From Clostridium muellerianum (GTDB lineage Bacteria > Bacillota > Clostridia > Clostridiales > Clostridiaceae): a DNA stretch of 64,000 bases. Within the stretch, counting starts at the first letter, position 1. Every line of letters begins with the position of its first letter. The stretch lies in contig NZ_JABBNI010000012.1 of NCBI RefSeq assembly GCF_012926525.1, positions 62,001 to 126,000 on the forward strand, written 5' to 3'. This document shows, piece after piece, positions 44,168 to 52,712 of the stretch. The notes under the pieces are model-generated. The model was not told where the DNA came from and ran no database searches. It saw only the letters and a program-made list of their open reading frames with translations. The position numbers and the translations under genes are program-made.

Positions 44168-45174
44168 TACTTAGCACCACCTTTAACTATTTCTGCTTTT
44201 GATTTTAAATCATCTGGGATAGTGATACCAAGTTTTTGAGCGGTATTTTCATTTATTGTAAGTTTTGTTTCCTTTAAAGTTTGTACAGGCATATCAGCAG
44301 TTTTTTTACCATTTATAATATCTACCGCCATAAGTCCTGTTTGGAAACCAAGTTTGTAGTAATCTATACCTTCAGTGGCAAGAGCTCCAGCTTCTACATG
44401 AGCTTTTTCAGCACCTATTATAGGTATTTTCTTTTCAATACATTTTGAACTTATAATGGACATAGATGATGCCACTAAGTTATCTGTTGGTGTATATAAA
44501 ACATCAACTTTAGAAAGTAAAGTGCTTAAAGCTTGAGCTATTTCATTAGAACTAGTAATTCCCACAGGAACTATTTCTAAATTCATTTTTCCAGCTTGCT
44601 CTTTAGCAAGTTTTACTTGAAATTCTGAATTTGCTTCACTGGTATTATATAATACACCTATTTTTTTACAGTTAGGTGATAATTTTTTTATCAATTCAAA
44701 TTGTTTGTCCATAGGTAACGCATCACTGGTACCTGTAACATTTGTACCTGGCTTATCCATAGATTTTGTAAGTCCAGATTTAACGGGATCAGTTACAGCA
44801 GTTATAAGTATAGGAATATCCTTTGTACTATTATAAGCTGCTTGAGCTGCAGGGGTTGCTATTGCCAGTATTAAATCTTTTTTGTTTGAAACGAAATTGC
44901 TTGCGATGGTTTGAGCTGTTGGTATATCACCTTGTGCGTTTTGAAAATCTATTTTGATTTTATCTCCATCCTTGTATCCTTTAGAACTAAGAGCATCTAT
45001 AAAGCCCTTACGAGTTGAGTCTAAAGCTGGATGTTCTACAAGTTGACTTATTCCAATGTTTACCACCTTGTTAGATTTGTTTTCATTTTGGCTATTGTTT
45101 GAAGAGCATCCTGTAAAAACAGAGATACCTAGAAATAGTGCGCAAGTTGCACACAATAATTTTTTCGCTACCAT
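44167..45174 (-). CDS. ABC transporter substrate-binding lipoprotein (TrpX-like)
   Basis: A 335-aa lipoprotein with signal peptide and lipobox FTGC (Cys23), then an ABC_sub_bind domain (PF04392 type: VNIGISQLVEHPALDSTRKGFIDALSSKGYKDGDKIKIDFQNAQGD..., GVLYNTSEANSEFQ). Related systems in Firmicutes import tryptophan or tyrosine; the ligand here cannot be read from sequence. A strong promoter lies about 210 bp upstream, leaving a long leader without a T-box motif. Gene symbol withheld because the ligand is unproven. Confidence 0.88.
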   Translation of the reverse strand: MVAKKLLCATCALFLGISVFTGCSSNNSQNENKSNKVVNIGISQLVEHPALDSTRKGFIDALSSKGYKDGDKIKIDFQNAQGDIPTAQTIASNFVSNKKDLILAIATPAAQAAYNSTKDIPILITAVTDPVKSGLTKSMDKPGTNVTGTSDALPMDKQFELIKKLSPNCKKIGVLYNTSEANSEFQVKLAKEQAGKMNLEIVPVGITSSNEIAQALSTLLSKVDVLYTPTDNLVASSMSIISSKCIEKKIPIIGAEKAHVEAGALATEGIDYYKLGFQTGLMAVDIINGKKTADMPVQTLKETKLTINENTAQKLGITIPDDLKSKAEIVKGGAK

Positions 45175-45384
45175 ACTACCATCCTCCTAAAATATTAAGT
45201 TATAAAAATAAAAGCTATTTTAAATTTAAAGATAGCTTAATTAATCTTAAATTCTACTATGCTACTACCATACTACTTAATGCTACAAAACATACTGTTT
45301 ATAATACACATTTAGGTTTTAATTTGCTACAAATATTTTTAGAAAAATTCATTCTAAAAACTAAAATAAGATACGTTAGAAACA

Positions 45385-45413
45385 ATAATATAGTAAATCA
45401 TATTAAATGTCAA
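45385..45413 (-). promoter_or_regulatory. Promoter of the TrpXYZ-type operon
   Basis: On the minus strand: TTGACA (45413-45408), 17-bp spacer, TATTAT (45390-45385). The leader to the start codon is ~200 nt and AT-rich. I see no T-box (TGGNACC) or named riboswitch in it. Confidence 0.7.
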
Positions 45414-45488
45414 TAAATAATGTGAAATTCCTAATATTCTCATTTAATGATAAAAATAATAAGTGACTAGATGAAAAATTTCAATTAG

Positions 45489-45612
45489 CCATATGAAAGA
45501 AAATAACAAGTCAAAGATATGGTGAATATTTTATGTCACACAATAAAGTAGATTAAACTGATATAGCATAATTTAAAATAAACTAATAGTTGACTGGTTA
45601 TTTTGGAATATG
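45489..45612. repeat. Diverged member of the inverted-repeat family
   Basis: The left end CATATGAAAGAAAATAAC (then AAGTCAA) and right end (reverse complement CATATTCCAAAATAACCAGT) are imperfect inverted repeats of ~24 bp. The right end abuts the hutP stop codon, so on the minus strand the element may act as its terminator. Confidence 0.55.
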
Positions 45613-45614
45613 TT

Positions 45615-46034
45615 TTAATAGATATCGGGTATAGAACGATGGGCAAGGCCTATAGTAACTTCATTTAAATGAAGAAGACCTATACTTAAAAATATACATA
45701 CACTTAAATGCTCACCAGATCTAGCTATACCTATTTTTCCACCTACGTTTAATCCGGTAGCTTTAGGTGCAAGTTCGCATAAAGCATCTTTAGTAGCACC
45801 AGCCACAGCTCCATCATGTACATGACAATCTTTTATAAGTCCACTTCTTTTTGAAGCTACTAGAGCTCTTTCAATAACCTTTGTAGTAAATTTAGAAAAG
45901 TCACCACCAATATCTACTGCAGTAACTAACATTCCTTTACTCTTATAGGCTTCTATAAGTTTATCTTCATTTTCTCTTGAGGATATTGCCATTTTTATAG
46001 AGGCTTTTGCTACAATTGTACTTTTGTGATCCAT
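45615..46034 (-). CDS. hutP: HutP, RNA-binding antiterminator of histidine utilisation
   Basis: A 139-aa protein matching HutP along its length: KASIKMAISSRENEDKL, HDGAVAGATKDAL, GLNVGGKIGIARSGEHLSVCIFLSIGLLHLNEVTIGLAHRSIP. The family binds L-histidine and Mg2+ and then NAG-repeat RNA to prevent termination before hut genes. No hut genes lie next to it here, so it acts in trans or has another target. GGAGG precedes the start. Confidence 0.88.
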   Translation of the reverse strand: MDHKSTIVAKASIKMAISSRENEDKLIEAYKSKGMLVTAVDIGGDFSKFTTKVIERALVASKRSGLIKDCHVHDGAVAGATKDALCELAPKATGLNVGGKIGIARSGEHLSVCIFLSIGLLHLNEVTIGLAHRSIPDIY

Positions 46035-46322
46035 GAATATATCATCCTCCTTTTAAGTTAATTAAGTTTCACAAAATAAACCAAAATACGAAAATCAATT
46101 TACTAATTTTCATATGAAGTATATCATAATTATGGAAAAAAGTATAGAACAAAGAGGTGTTGTTTTCATTAAAGAAAGAGATTAGGGATGTACAGATTTT
46201 AGCAAAAAACACGATACTTTATAGTCAAGGTAAGTTTAACCAGTAAATTATGAGGATTTTAAAGTCAGAAGGCATAAGCAACTTTTGACTTTTAATTAAT
46301 AAAAAGTTTAGGAGGCAAAAAA

Positions 46323-47261
46323 TTGGAACAAAATACTAATGAACAAGAGACAGTTAACACTAAAAAGGAAAATGGAAAAAAGATCATATCCAGGATTTTA
46401 TCAATTGCTTTGATTTTAATAGGAACTTTAATGTTATACCCTACAGTTACTCAGCGAAGAGAAGGTTCTAATAATAACTTTATGATATTTATTCATAATG
46501 CTATTATAGTTTATTTATTAACCCTAGTGGTATATGTTATAAGAAATAAAATATTTTTTAAAGGTAAGAAAAAGGTTGGATTACTTACATTTTCTTCTAT
46601 ACTTCTCTTTATTTCATTGTGTAATTTTACAAATGCCGTAAAGGAAAACTCTAAAGAATTAGCAGCAGGGAAATATATAATGGCATTATGTGAAAGTAAA
46701 GTAAATGATAATCCTATATTATTGAAAAATAAAGAAAAAGATGATTATGGTAAGCTGAATTCTTTGGTTGCAATTGTAAAGGAAGAGGCTAATAAAAGTT
46801 ATTCTATTAGTAAAACTTTCAATAGTGAGCTTAAGGAAAATACTTCAAAAAATCATATTATTTCTAATAATGTTTTAAGAAGTGAAGATAAAATTAAAGA
46901 ATTTAGAAATAGTTTAAGTGAATTAAATAAGGCGCTTGCTAAATATGAATCTGATATAAATAGTAACAAAGTAAATTTTGATAAAAAGATGTCGGAGTTT
47001 AAAAGTGAAAATACTATATTTGAAAAAAATCTGATAAATGAATTTAATTTTTGGAGAAAAGAAAAATATGATAAGAGTATAAAAGATATTAATGAAAAGA
47101 AAGTACTAAGAGAAAAAATGGACAAATATCTTGAATTCATGGAATCAAAACAGGGGAGTTATAAAATTGTTAATAATAAGATAATGTTTGGAAATCAAAG
47201 TGATGTAGATAAATGCAATGAGCTTATAGAAGGGGTAAAGAAAGCAGGTAGCAGTTGGTGA
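46323..47261 (+). CDS. Membrane protein with coiled-coil domain, function unknown
   Basis: A 312-aa protein: polar N terminus (~1-20), membrane segments near 24-42, 55-75 and 87-105, then a ~200-residue Lys/Glu-rich helical region likely to form coiled coil (SKNHIISNNVLRSEDKIKEFRNSLSELNKALAKYESDI..., FNFWRKEKYDKSIKDINEKKVLREKMDKYLEF). TTG start with AGGAGG 6 nt upstream. No family recognised and no operon partner. Confidence 0.7.
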   Translation: MEQNTNEQETVNTKKENGKKIISRILSIALILIGTLMLYPTVTQRREGSNNNFMIFIHNAIIVYLLTLVVYVIRNKIFFKGKKKVGLLTFSSILLFISLCNFTNAVKENSKELAAGKYIMALCESKVNDNPILLKNKEKDDYGKLNSLVAIVKEEANKSYSISKTFNSELKENTSKNHIISNNVLRSEDKIKEFRNSLSELNKALAKYESDINSNKVNFDKKMSEFKSENTIFEKNLINEFNFWRKEKYDKSIKDINEKKVLREKMDKYLEFMESKQGSYKIVNNKIMFGNQSDVDKCNELIEGVKKAGSSW

Positions 47262-47329
47262 TTTTTGTATAAATAGCACTTATTTAGAAAATATTTTGAA
47301 TAATAGAATAAAATATTTACCAAAATATA

Positions 47330-47358
47330 TAGACATACTTATCCAAATTTTGTATAAT
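47330..47358 (+). promoter_or_regulatory. Promoter of the THF riboswitch-folT unit
   Basis: TAGACA (47330-47335), 17-bp spacer, TATAAT (47353-47358), about 11 bp before the riboswitch P1 stem. Confidence 0.65.
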
Positions 47359-47368
47359 TATAATTAAA

Positions 47369-47468
47369 GTAGCAGAGTAAATATTGTGCATCAAGTGTTA
47401 GAGAATGGGAGGTTGTCTCTAAACGAAAAGCATACAAGCTTATGATACAATATTGCTTCCACTGTTAC
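47369..47468 (+). promoter_or_regulatory. Tetrahydrofolate (THF) riboswitch
   Basis: Matches the THF aptamer: P1 GTAGCAG (47369-47375) with CTGTTAC (47462-47468), then GAGTA, CAAGTGTTAGAGAATGGGAG closely following the family's AAGTGT...GAATGGGA core, and AACGAAAAGC plus ATTGCTTCC at the 3' side. Downstream, GTTACATTAAAG can pair with CTTTAATGTGAC, competing both with P1 and with the hairpin ACCTCTTTTCTCTTTAAT / ATTAAAGAGAAAAGAGGT. Folate binding should lower expression of the transporter gene. Confidence 0.85.
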
Positions 47469-47597
47469 ATTAAAGGGATTTTGTATTTTTATACCTCTTT
47501 TCTCTTTAATGTGACACGCATTAAAGAGAAAAGAGGTGTTGTGCTTAAAAGAATAAAACGTATACATTTCATTAATATTTGTATAGGAGAAAGTAAA

Positions 47598-48389
47598 ATG
47601 AAAAGTAAAATGAATACAAAGTTTCTTGTAACAACAGCTTTATGTATTAGTATAGCGGTAGTTTTGAGGTCATTTTCTATAATGATTACTGCTGGTGGTG
47701 TTCTTACTATGAGGATAAGCTTCGGTGCAATTTTTTATGTACTTCCCGGTTTGCTTTTTGGTCCGCTGTATGGGGCAATAGCAGGCGGCATGGTGGATAT
47801 ATTAGGAACAATTGTAATGCCTATGGGAGCATATATACCAGTATTCACTTTAACTAATATTTTAGCAGGTTTTTTACCAGCTGTAATTTGGAAGAAAATA
47901 AGAAATATTCCAATAGAAAATTTGAAAAAATATTATGTTATTTTCTTTAGTTTACTAACTTTAGTGGGAGTCTTTAACACTATAGTAATTCTAACTATGC
48001 ATAATTCTTATTTGGGAAAAATGCTTATGCTTATGGGTAAGAAAGCTCAGTATGTTGGTGTTGGACTTATATTAAGTGGAGTTATAGGATTTACTCTTCT
48101 TATAATAAATAATATAATAAATAAACATAATAATAATAATTATAGTTATGTTTATAATAATTTCTTTAAATTAGTTATTTCTGTAGGTATATCTGGAGTT
48201 ATAGTATCCACTATAAATACCTATTTTATATTGATGTTTACACCAGCTCTTGCAGCTAAAGGGTTTATGATATTATGGATTCCGAGAATAGTAGAGACAT
48301 TAATTATGACTATTATAAATTCTTATGCCATATCCGTACTTATGTACTCTTACAGTGCTTTTGAAGGCAGAGTGCCTAAAAAAATATAA
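47598..48389 (+). CDS. folT: Folate ECF transporter S component (FolT)
   Basis: A 263-aa membrane protein (from ATG 47598) with about six hydrophobic segments and the folate S-component start MKSKMNTKFLVTTALCISIAVVLRSFSIMITAGGVLTMRISFG, followed by VLPGLLFGPLYGAIAGGMVDILG. It binds folate and docks to the shared ECF module, which is not encoded here. AGGAGA lies 7 nt before the ATG. The THF riboswitch upstream confirms the substrate. An in-frame GTG at 47540 lies in the regulatory hairpin and is less likely. The C-terminal half is longer than in many FolT proteins. Confidence 0.88.
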   Translation: MKSKMNTKFLVTTALCISIAVVLRSFSIMITAGGVLTMRISFGAIFYVLPGLLFGPLYGAIAGGMVDILGTIVMPMGAYIPVFTLTNILAGFLPAVIWKKIRNIPIENLKKYYVIFFSLLTLVGVFNTIVILTMHNSYLGKMLMLMGKKAQYVGVGLILSGVIGFTLLIINNIINKHNNNNYSYVYNNFFKLVISVGISGVIVSTINTYFILMFTPALAAKGFMILWIPRIVETLIMTIINSYAISVLMYSYSAFEGRVPKKI

Positions 48390-48392
48390 TGT

Positions 48393-48588
48393 ATATGAAA
48401 GAAATAACCTGTAAATATATTGTTTATCAGATGGATGGTTGCTGTAATGTTCCGAGTTTTATTAAAGTGTGATATAACGGTAGCTGCTTCTATAGGTAAT
48501 TCATCTTACTTAGTGGGAGAAAGAAATTTCCACTAAATAAGATTTATTGATTCTGTATATTTTACCTGTTATTTCTTTTTTTAATATG
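48393..48588. repeat. Diverged member of the inverted-repeat family after folT
   Basis: The left end TATGAAAGAAATAACCTGTA and the right end (reverse complement AAAAAGAAATAACAGGTAAA) are inverted. The interior holds CTTACTTAGTGG / CCACTAAATAAG as a second stem. It starts 4 bp after the folT stop codon. With its T-rich 3' edge it may also end folT transcription. Confidence 0.55.
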
Positions 48589-48650
48589 AATGGTTTTATA
48601 TTAAATTGAAATTTAGAATTAAAGTCGTTGTAAATTAAGGAGGAACTAAA

Positions 48651-49274
48651 TTGAAAAAAGCTTTTGTTGTTGATTTTGATGGAACTATAACAGTACAGGA
48701 TGTAGGTTTTTCTATAATAAAGGAACTGGCAAATGAAGGCTGGAAGGAAGTAGGAGACTTGTGGGTAGATAAAAAAATAGGAACAGAAAAGTGCGGCAAA
48801 ATGCAGTGGGATTTAATTAAATATGATGATAATTACATAAAAGACTTTGTTAAAAAGTTTGATATAAATAAAGGATTTATTGAATTCATAGAAGAAATGA
48901 AGAAAAATTCTTACGAGATGGTTATAGCTTCTGATGGATATGATGTTTATATAAGTGAAATATTAAAAAGATATGGGCTTGAAAATCTAAAAGTTATTTG
49001 TAATAGTGCAAAATATAATGAAGGATGGAAATTATCTTTTTTAAATTCATCAAAAGAATGTGCATTTTGTGGAAACTGTAAGAGGGATATAGTAGATGAT
49101 TTTAAAAGTAAGGGTTATAAAGTTTATTATATTGGTGATGGACATTCAGACATATGTGCATCTAAAAATGCAGATGTAATTTTTGCAAAGTCATTTTTAA
49201 AAGAATATTGTGAGAAAGAAAAAATATCTTATTATAATTTTAATAATTTTTTTGATATAATGAAATATATATAA
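48651..49274 (+). CDS. HAD-family phosphatase, MtnX-like
   Basis: A 207-aa HAD-IB phosphatase: motif I VDFDGTIT (8-15), motif II ASDG, motif III region KSKGYKVYYIGDGHSD. It has the MtnX-type cysteine-containing segment CAFCGNCKRDIV. MtnX removes phosphate from 2-hydroxy-3-keto-5-methylthiopentenyl-1-phosphate in methionine salvage, but no other mtn genes are nearby, so the substrate is open. TTG start behind AAGGAGG. Confidence 0.8.
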   Translation: MKKAFVVDFDGTITVQDVGFSIIKELANEGWKEVGDLWVDKKIGTEKCGKMQWDLIKYDDNYIKDFVKKFDINKGFIEFIEEMKKNSYEMVIASDGYDVYISEILKRYGLENLKVICNSAKYNEGWKLSFLNSSKECAFCGNCKRDIVDDFKSKGYKVYYIGDGHSDICASKNADVIFAKSFLKEYCEKEKISYYNFNNFFDIMKYI

Positions 49275-49358
49275 ATTCATAATTTATATATTAGCAGCCA
49301 CATTGACATAATTTGAAAAATAATGTACAATTTTAATTGTAAAATTAAATAATAAAGT

Positions 49359-49540
49359 GTTAGGTTTATAATGTTAATTAAAAGGGAAAGTGGTGAAAAT
49401 CCACTACAGCCCCCGCTACTGTATACGGCGACAAATTCTAAATCCACTGGGTACTATTTTTTACCTGGGAAGGAAGAAGGCGGAAGACCCGTGAGTCAGG
49501 AGACCTGCCTACATACTATTTGCTGCAATCTTTCGGAGGG
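49359..49540 (+). promoter_or_regulatory. Cobalamin (AdoCbl) riboswitch
   Basis: Diagnostic blocks in order: AAAAGGGAAAGTGGTGAAAA, TCCACTACAGCCCCCGCTAC, TCCACTGGG, ACCTGGGAAGG, GACCCGTGAGTCAGGAGACC (the B12 box), TGCC. It controls the cbiMNQO transporter, with a terminator at 49644. The open frame across it (49371-49556) is not a gene. Confidence 0.96.
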
Positions 49541-49643
49541 AAAGAAAATTTTATAAAAACTGTTATTTTATATATTATTACAACTTAATTATAATAGTTG
49601 ATCTATTTGATATAACGGTGTGAGTGCTTTCAGAGTTGATTAT

Positions 49644-49676
49644 AGGAACTTCCAAAAGAAGTTCCTTTTATTTTTG
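49644..49676 (+). terminator. Riboswitch-controlled terminator before cbiM
   Basis: AGGAACTTC (49644-49652) pairs with GAAGTTCCT (49658-49666), followed by TTTATTTTTG. It is placed to act as the expression platform of the cobalamin riboswitch. Confidence 0.8.
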
Positions 49677-49778
49677 AAACAACAGAATTTTATTAAGATT
49701 TATCAGCATTATTAGCATTAACATAGCCATTATTATTTTAAATATTATAGTTATCTATAGAATAAGAGGGGTGTAATC

Positions 49779-50519
49779 ATGTCAAAAAAGTACCAAATTT
49801 CTTTAGGAATTTTTATTGCAATGTTATGTATCCCTAAAAATGTATTTGCAATGCATATTATGGAAGGGTTTCTTCCGCCAAAGTGGTGTATTGCCTGGGG
49901 AGTTATATGTATACCTTTTGTAGTAGTTGGACTATTTTCCATAAAGGAAAAAATAAAATTGAATCCTAAAACCAAGATGTTAATAGCTATGGCAGGAGCT
50001 TTTGCTTTTGTACTTTCTGCTTTAAAAATACCATCAGTGACAGGAAGTTGTTCACATCCAACAGGAGTAGGTCTTGGAGCTATACTTTTTGGACCTACGG
50101 TTATGAGTGTTTTAGGTCTTATAGTTCTTATTTTCCAAGCTTTGCTTCTCGCACATGGAGGATTAACAACTTTAGGGGCTAATACATTTTCTATGGCAGT
50201 AGTTGGACCATTAGTATCATATTTTTTGTACAAGTTGTTAAAAAAATTAAATGTATCGCATTCTATAGCAGTATTTTCTGCAGCAATGATGGGAGATTTA
50301 ATGACTTATGTTACAACTGCTATTCAACTTGGATTAGCATTTCCAGATGTGTCAGGTGGAATTACAGCGTCTGTAATAAAGTTTATGGGCATATTTGCTG
50401 TAACACAAATTCCATTAGCAATAAGTGAAGGAATATTAACAGTGATAGTTTTTAATATTTTAAATAATTATAATAAAGAAGAACTTATAGAATTAAATGT
50501 TATAGCAAAGGAGGCTTAG
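49779..50519 (+). CDS. cbiM: Cobalt ECF transporter substrate-capture protein CbiM
   Basis: A 246-aa membrane protein. A signal peptide ends before [12 protein letters not shown], whose N-terminal Met-His-Ile segment binds Co2+ after cleavage. [24 protein letters not shown] is the other family signature. It imports cobalt for cobalamin. First gene of cbiMNQO under B12 control. Confidence 0.95.
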   Translation: MSKKYQISLGIFIAMLCIPKNVFAMHIMEGFLPPKWCIAWGVICIPFVVVGLFSIKEKIKLNPKTKMLIAMAGAFAFVLSALKIPSVTGSCSHPTGVGLGAILFGPTVMSVLGLIVLIFQALLLAHGGLTTLGANTFSMAVVGPLVSYFLYKLLKKLNVSHSIAVFSAAMMGDLMTYVTTAIQLGLAFPDVSGGITASVIKFMGIFAVTQIPLAISEGILTVIVFNILNNYNKEELIELNVIAKEA

Positions 50520-50523
50520 ATAT

Positions 50524-50841
50524 ATGAATATACGAACTAAAAACAATAGTTTATTAAAAAAGAATATGATATTAGCCTTTTTAGTAATAGTAATTGCTGT
50601 AATTCCTTTGTTATTCTTAAAAAATGCTGAATTTGCAGGGTCTGATGATCAAGCAGAAAAAGCAATTACACAAATTAAACCAAATTATAAACAGTGGGCT
50701 TCACCAATTTGGCAACCACCAAGTAGTGAAATAGAAAGCCTTTTATTTGCACTACAGGCTGCTATTGGTTCAGGGGTTGTATGTTATTATTTAGGATATT
50801 TGAAAGGTAAGTCTAAAAAGGGTGGAAGTGGCAAAAAATGA
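50524..50841 (+). CDS. cbiN: Cobalt transporter accessory protein CbiN
   Basis: A 105-aa protein with two membrane segments (about 14-31 and 79-95) and the CbiN loop FAGSDDQAEKAITQIKPNYKQWASPIWQPPSSEIESLLFALQA. It works with CbiM to load cobalt. It starts 4 bp after cbiM and overlaps cbiQ by 4 bp. Confidence 0.93.
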   Translation: MNIRTKNNSLLKKNMILAFLVIVIAVIPLLFLKNAEFAGSDDQAEKAITQIKPNYKQWASPIWQPPSSEIESLLFALQAAIGSGVVCYYLGYLKGKSKKGGSGKK

Positions 50842-51626
50842 TTTCTATAGATAAATTAGCTTATATATCTGAGCTTAGAAAAGCGAATCCTATGGAAAAG
50901 TTTATATTTTCTATTTTAACTATGATATTATGTATATCTCTAAATAACATAGTGTATTCCATATTAGTAATATTATTTATGGCTGCTGTAACTGTTTTTA
51001 AAGGGAAAATACCAGCTAAATCTTATGGGGAATTGATTTTGATTCCTTTAGTTTTCTTAGTTATTGGAATCGTTACAATAGCAATAAATACTGTTGGAAA
51101 TAGTAGAGAAGTAATATTTAGTTTTTCTATATTTAGTGTTAAACTTGGCTGTACAAAGGAAAGTATTTTTATGGCTTCAAAAATATTTTTTAAAGCACTG
51201 GCTTCGGTTTCGTGTTTATACTTTTTAGCATTAACAACTCCTGTGTTTGAAATTTTAACTGTGCTTAGAAAACTCAAAGCGCCTAAGTTATTTGTAGAAC
51301 TAATGGGACTTGTATACAGGTTTATTTTTGTACTTTTAGATACAGCTAATATGATTTTTATATCACAAAATTCAAGGCTTGGATATTCAAGAATTAATAC
51401 AGCATATAGTTCTTTGGGAAAATTGGTTACTTCATTGTTTATAAGTTCATATAAAAGATCACAGGATATTTATACTGCAATGGAATCTAGATGCTATGAC
51501 GGAGAAATAAATTTAATAGAAGATAAGTTTAAGATTTCATATAAAAACATATTTATTATAGTAATTATAGAAGCAATATTAGTAGCTATAAGTCTAAGTA
51601 AGAACATTTTTGGAGGCGTCATTTAA
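50838..51626 (+). CDS. cbiQ: Cobalt transporter transmembrane protein CbiQ
   Basis: A 262-aa ECF T component with about five to six hydrophobic segments. The coupling motif region ARS-type helix reads SRLGYSRINTAYSSLGKLVTSLFISSYKRSQDIYTAMESRCYDG, which contacts the ATPases. Overlaps both neighbours by a few bases. Confidence 0.92.
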   Translation: MISIDKLAYISELRKANPMEKFIFSILTMILCISLNNIVYSILVILFMAAVTVFKGKIPAKSYGELILIPLVFLVIGIVTIAINTVGNSREVIFSFSIFSVKLGCTKESIFMASKIFFKALASVSCLYFLALTTPVFEILTVLRKLKAPKLFVELMGLVYRFIFVLLDTANMIFISQNSRLGYSRINTAYSSLGKLVTSLFISSYKRSQDIYTAMESRCYDGEINLIEDKFKISYKNIFIIVIIEAILVAISLSKNIFGGVI

Positions 51627-52459
51627 TGAGAGAATACATACTCGAAACAAAAGATTTAAGCTTTAAATATCCAGATGGTACTAAAGCTTTAAAAAGTGTA
51701 AATATAAAAATAGAAAAAGGAAAAAAGATATCTTTTATTGGTGTAAACGGTTCAGGGAAATCTACATTGTTTCTAAATTTTAATGGGGTATTAAAGCCAA
51801 GTGGTGGGAGTCTAATATATAAAGGTAATGCCGTAAAATATAATCAAAAATCTTTATTAGAACTAAGAAAAAATATAGGAATAGTGTTTCAAGATCCTGA
51901 AAATCAACTTTTTTCTGCTAGTGTGTATCAGGAGGTTTCTTTTGGAGCTATGAATTTAAAACTTGAAGAAACTGAAGTTAGAAGAAGAGTTGATGAAGCT
52001 CTAAAAAATATAGGTATGTATGATTATAGAGAAAAGGCTGTACATTTTTTAAGTTATGGACAAAAGAAAAGAGTGTCAATTGCCGATATACTTGTTATGA
52101 ATCCTGAAGTAATAGTGTTTGATGAACCTACTTCAAGTCTTGATCCAAAACACTCCAGTCAAATTATTGATATATTTGATGATATTAATGAAAAAGGGAT
52201 TACTGTAATACTTTCAACTCATGATGTGGAAATTGCTTATTCCTGGTCAGATTATATTTTTGTTATGAAGGATGGAGAAATAGTTAAGGAAGGTACTCCT
52301 TACGAAATTTTCTCAGATGATAAACTTATAAATGAGTGTTATCTTCAAAAGCCTTTGATTCTTGAGACTTTTGAAAATTTAATTAAAAGTGGAAAAGTAA
52401 AATCTACAGAGACTATACCAAGAAATAAACAAGAACTTTTTCAACTAATAAATGCTTAG
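51626..52459 (+). CDS. cbiO: Cobalt transporter ATPase CbiO
   Basis: A 277-aa ECF ATPase: Walker A GVNGSGKST, Q-loop VFQDPENQLFSASV, signature LSYGQKKR, Walker B VIVFDEPTSSLDP, switch His in STHDVEIA. It energises cbiMNQ. The transcription terminator overlaps its stop codon. Confidence 0.94.
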   Translation: MREYILETKDLSFKYPDGTKALKSVNIKIEKGKKISFIGVNGSGKSTLFLNFNGVLKPSGGSLIYKGNAVKYNQKSLLELRKNIGIVFQDPENQLFSASVYQEVSFGAMNLKLEETEVRRRVDEALKNIGMYDYREKAVHFLSYGQKKRVSIADILVMNPEVIVFDEPTSSLDPKHSSQIIDIFDDINEKGITVILSTHDVEIAYSWSDYIFVMKDGEIVKEGTPYEIFSDDKLINECYLQKPLILETFENLIKSGKVKSTETIPRNKQELFQLINA

Positions 52460-52482
52460 TGCTGTAGCACTAAGCATTTTTT
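52451..52482 (+). terminator. cbiMNQO terminator
   Basis: A 13-bp perfect stem AATGCTTAGTGCT / AGCACTAAGCATT with a 2-nt minimal loop, then a T-run; it overlaps the cbiO stop codon. Confidence 0.88.
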
Positions 52483-52712
52483 AGTTTTTAGCGTGTTAAA
52501 ATATTTACTACCTACAGTAATTTTTTACTAACAATATTCTATTTATATTTTCAAATTTTTTACCAATGCATAAGTAAATTTCAAATTTCGAGTTTAAATG
52601 CCATTAAAATATAGAAAAATTCTTCAAATTTTGATAAGATGTTTATATAAGATTAAAATTATTTGCATTTAATGTAAACTGGAGTTGTTTATTATAAAAC
52701 GAGGAGAATTTT

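Noticed and set aside
45175-45384. T-box leader before the TrpXYZ-type operon
   Set aside because: The ~200-nt leader has no TGGNACC core, specifier loop or terminator/antiterminator pair that I can recognise.
49371-49556. 61-codon open frame on the plus strand
   Set aside because: It lies entirely within the cobalamin riboswitch, whose conserved blocks explain the sequence.
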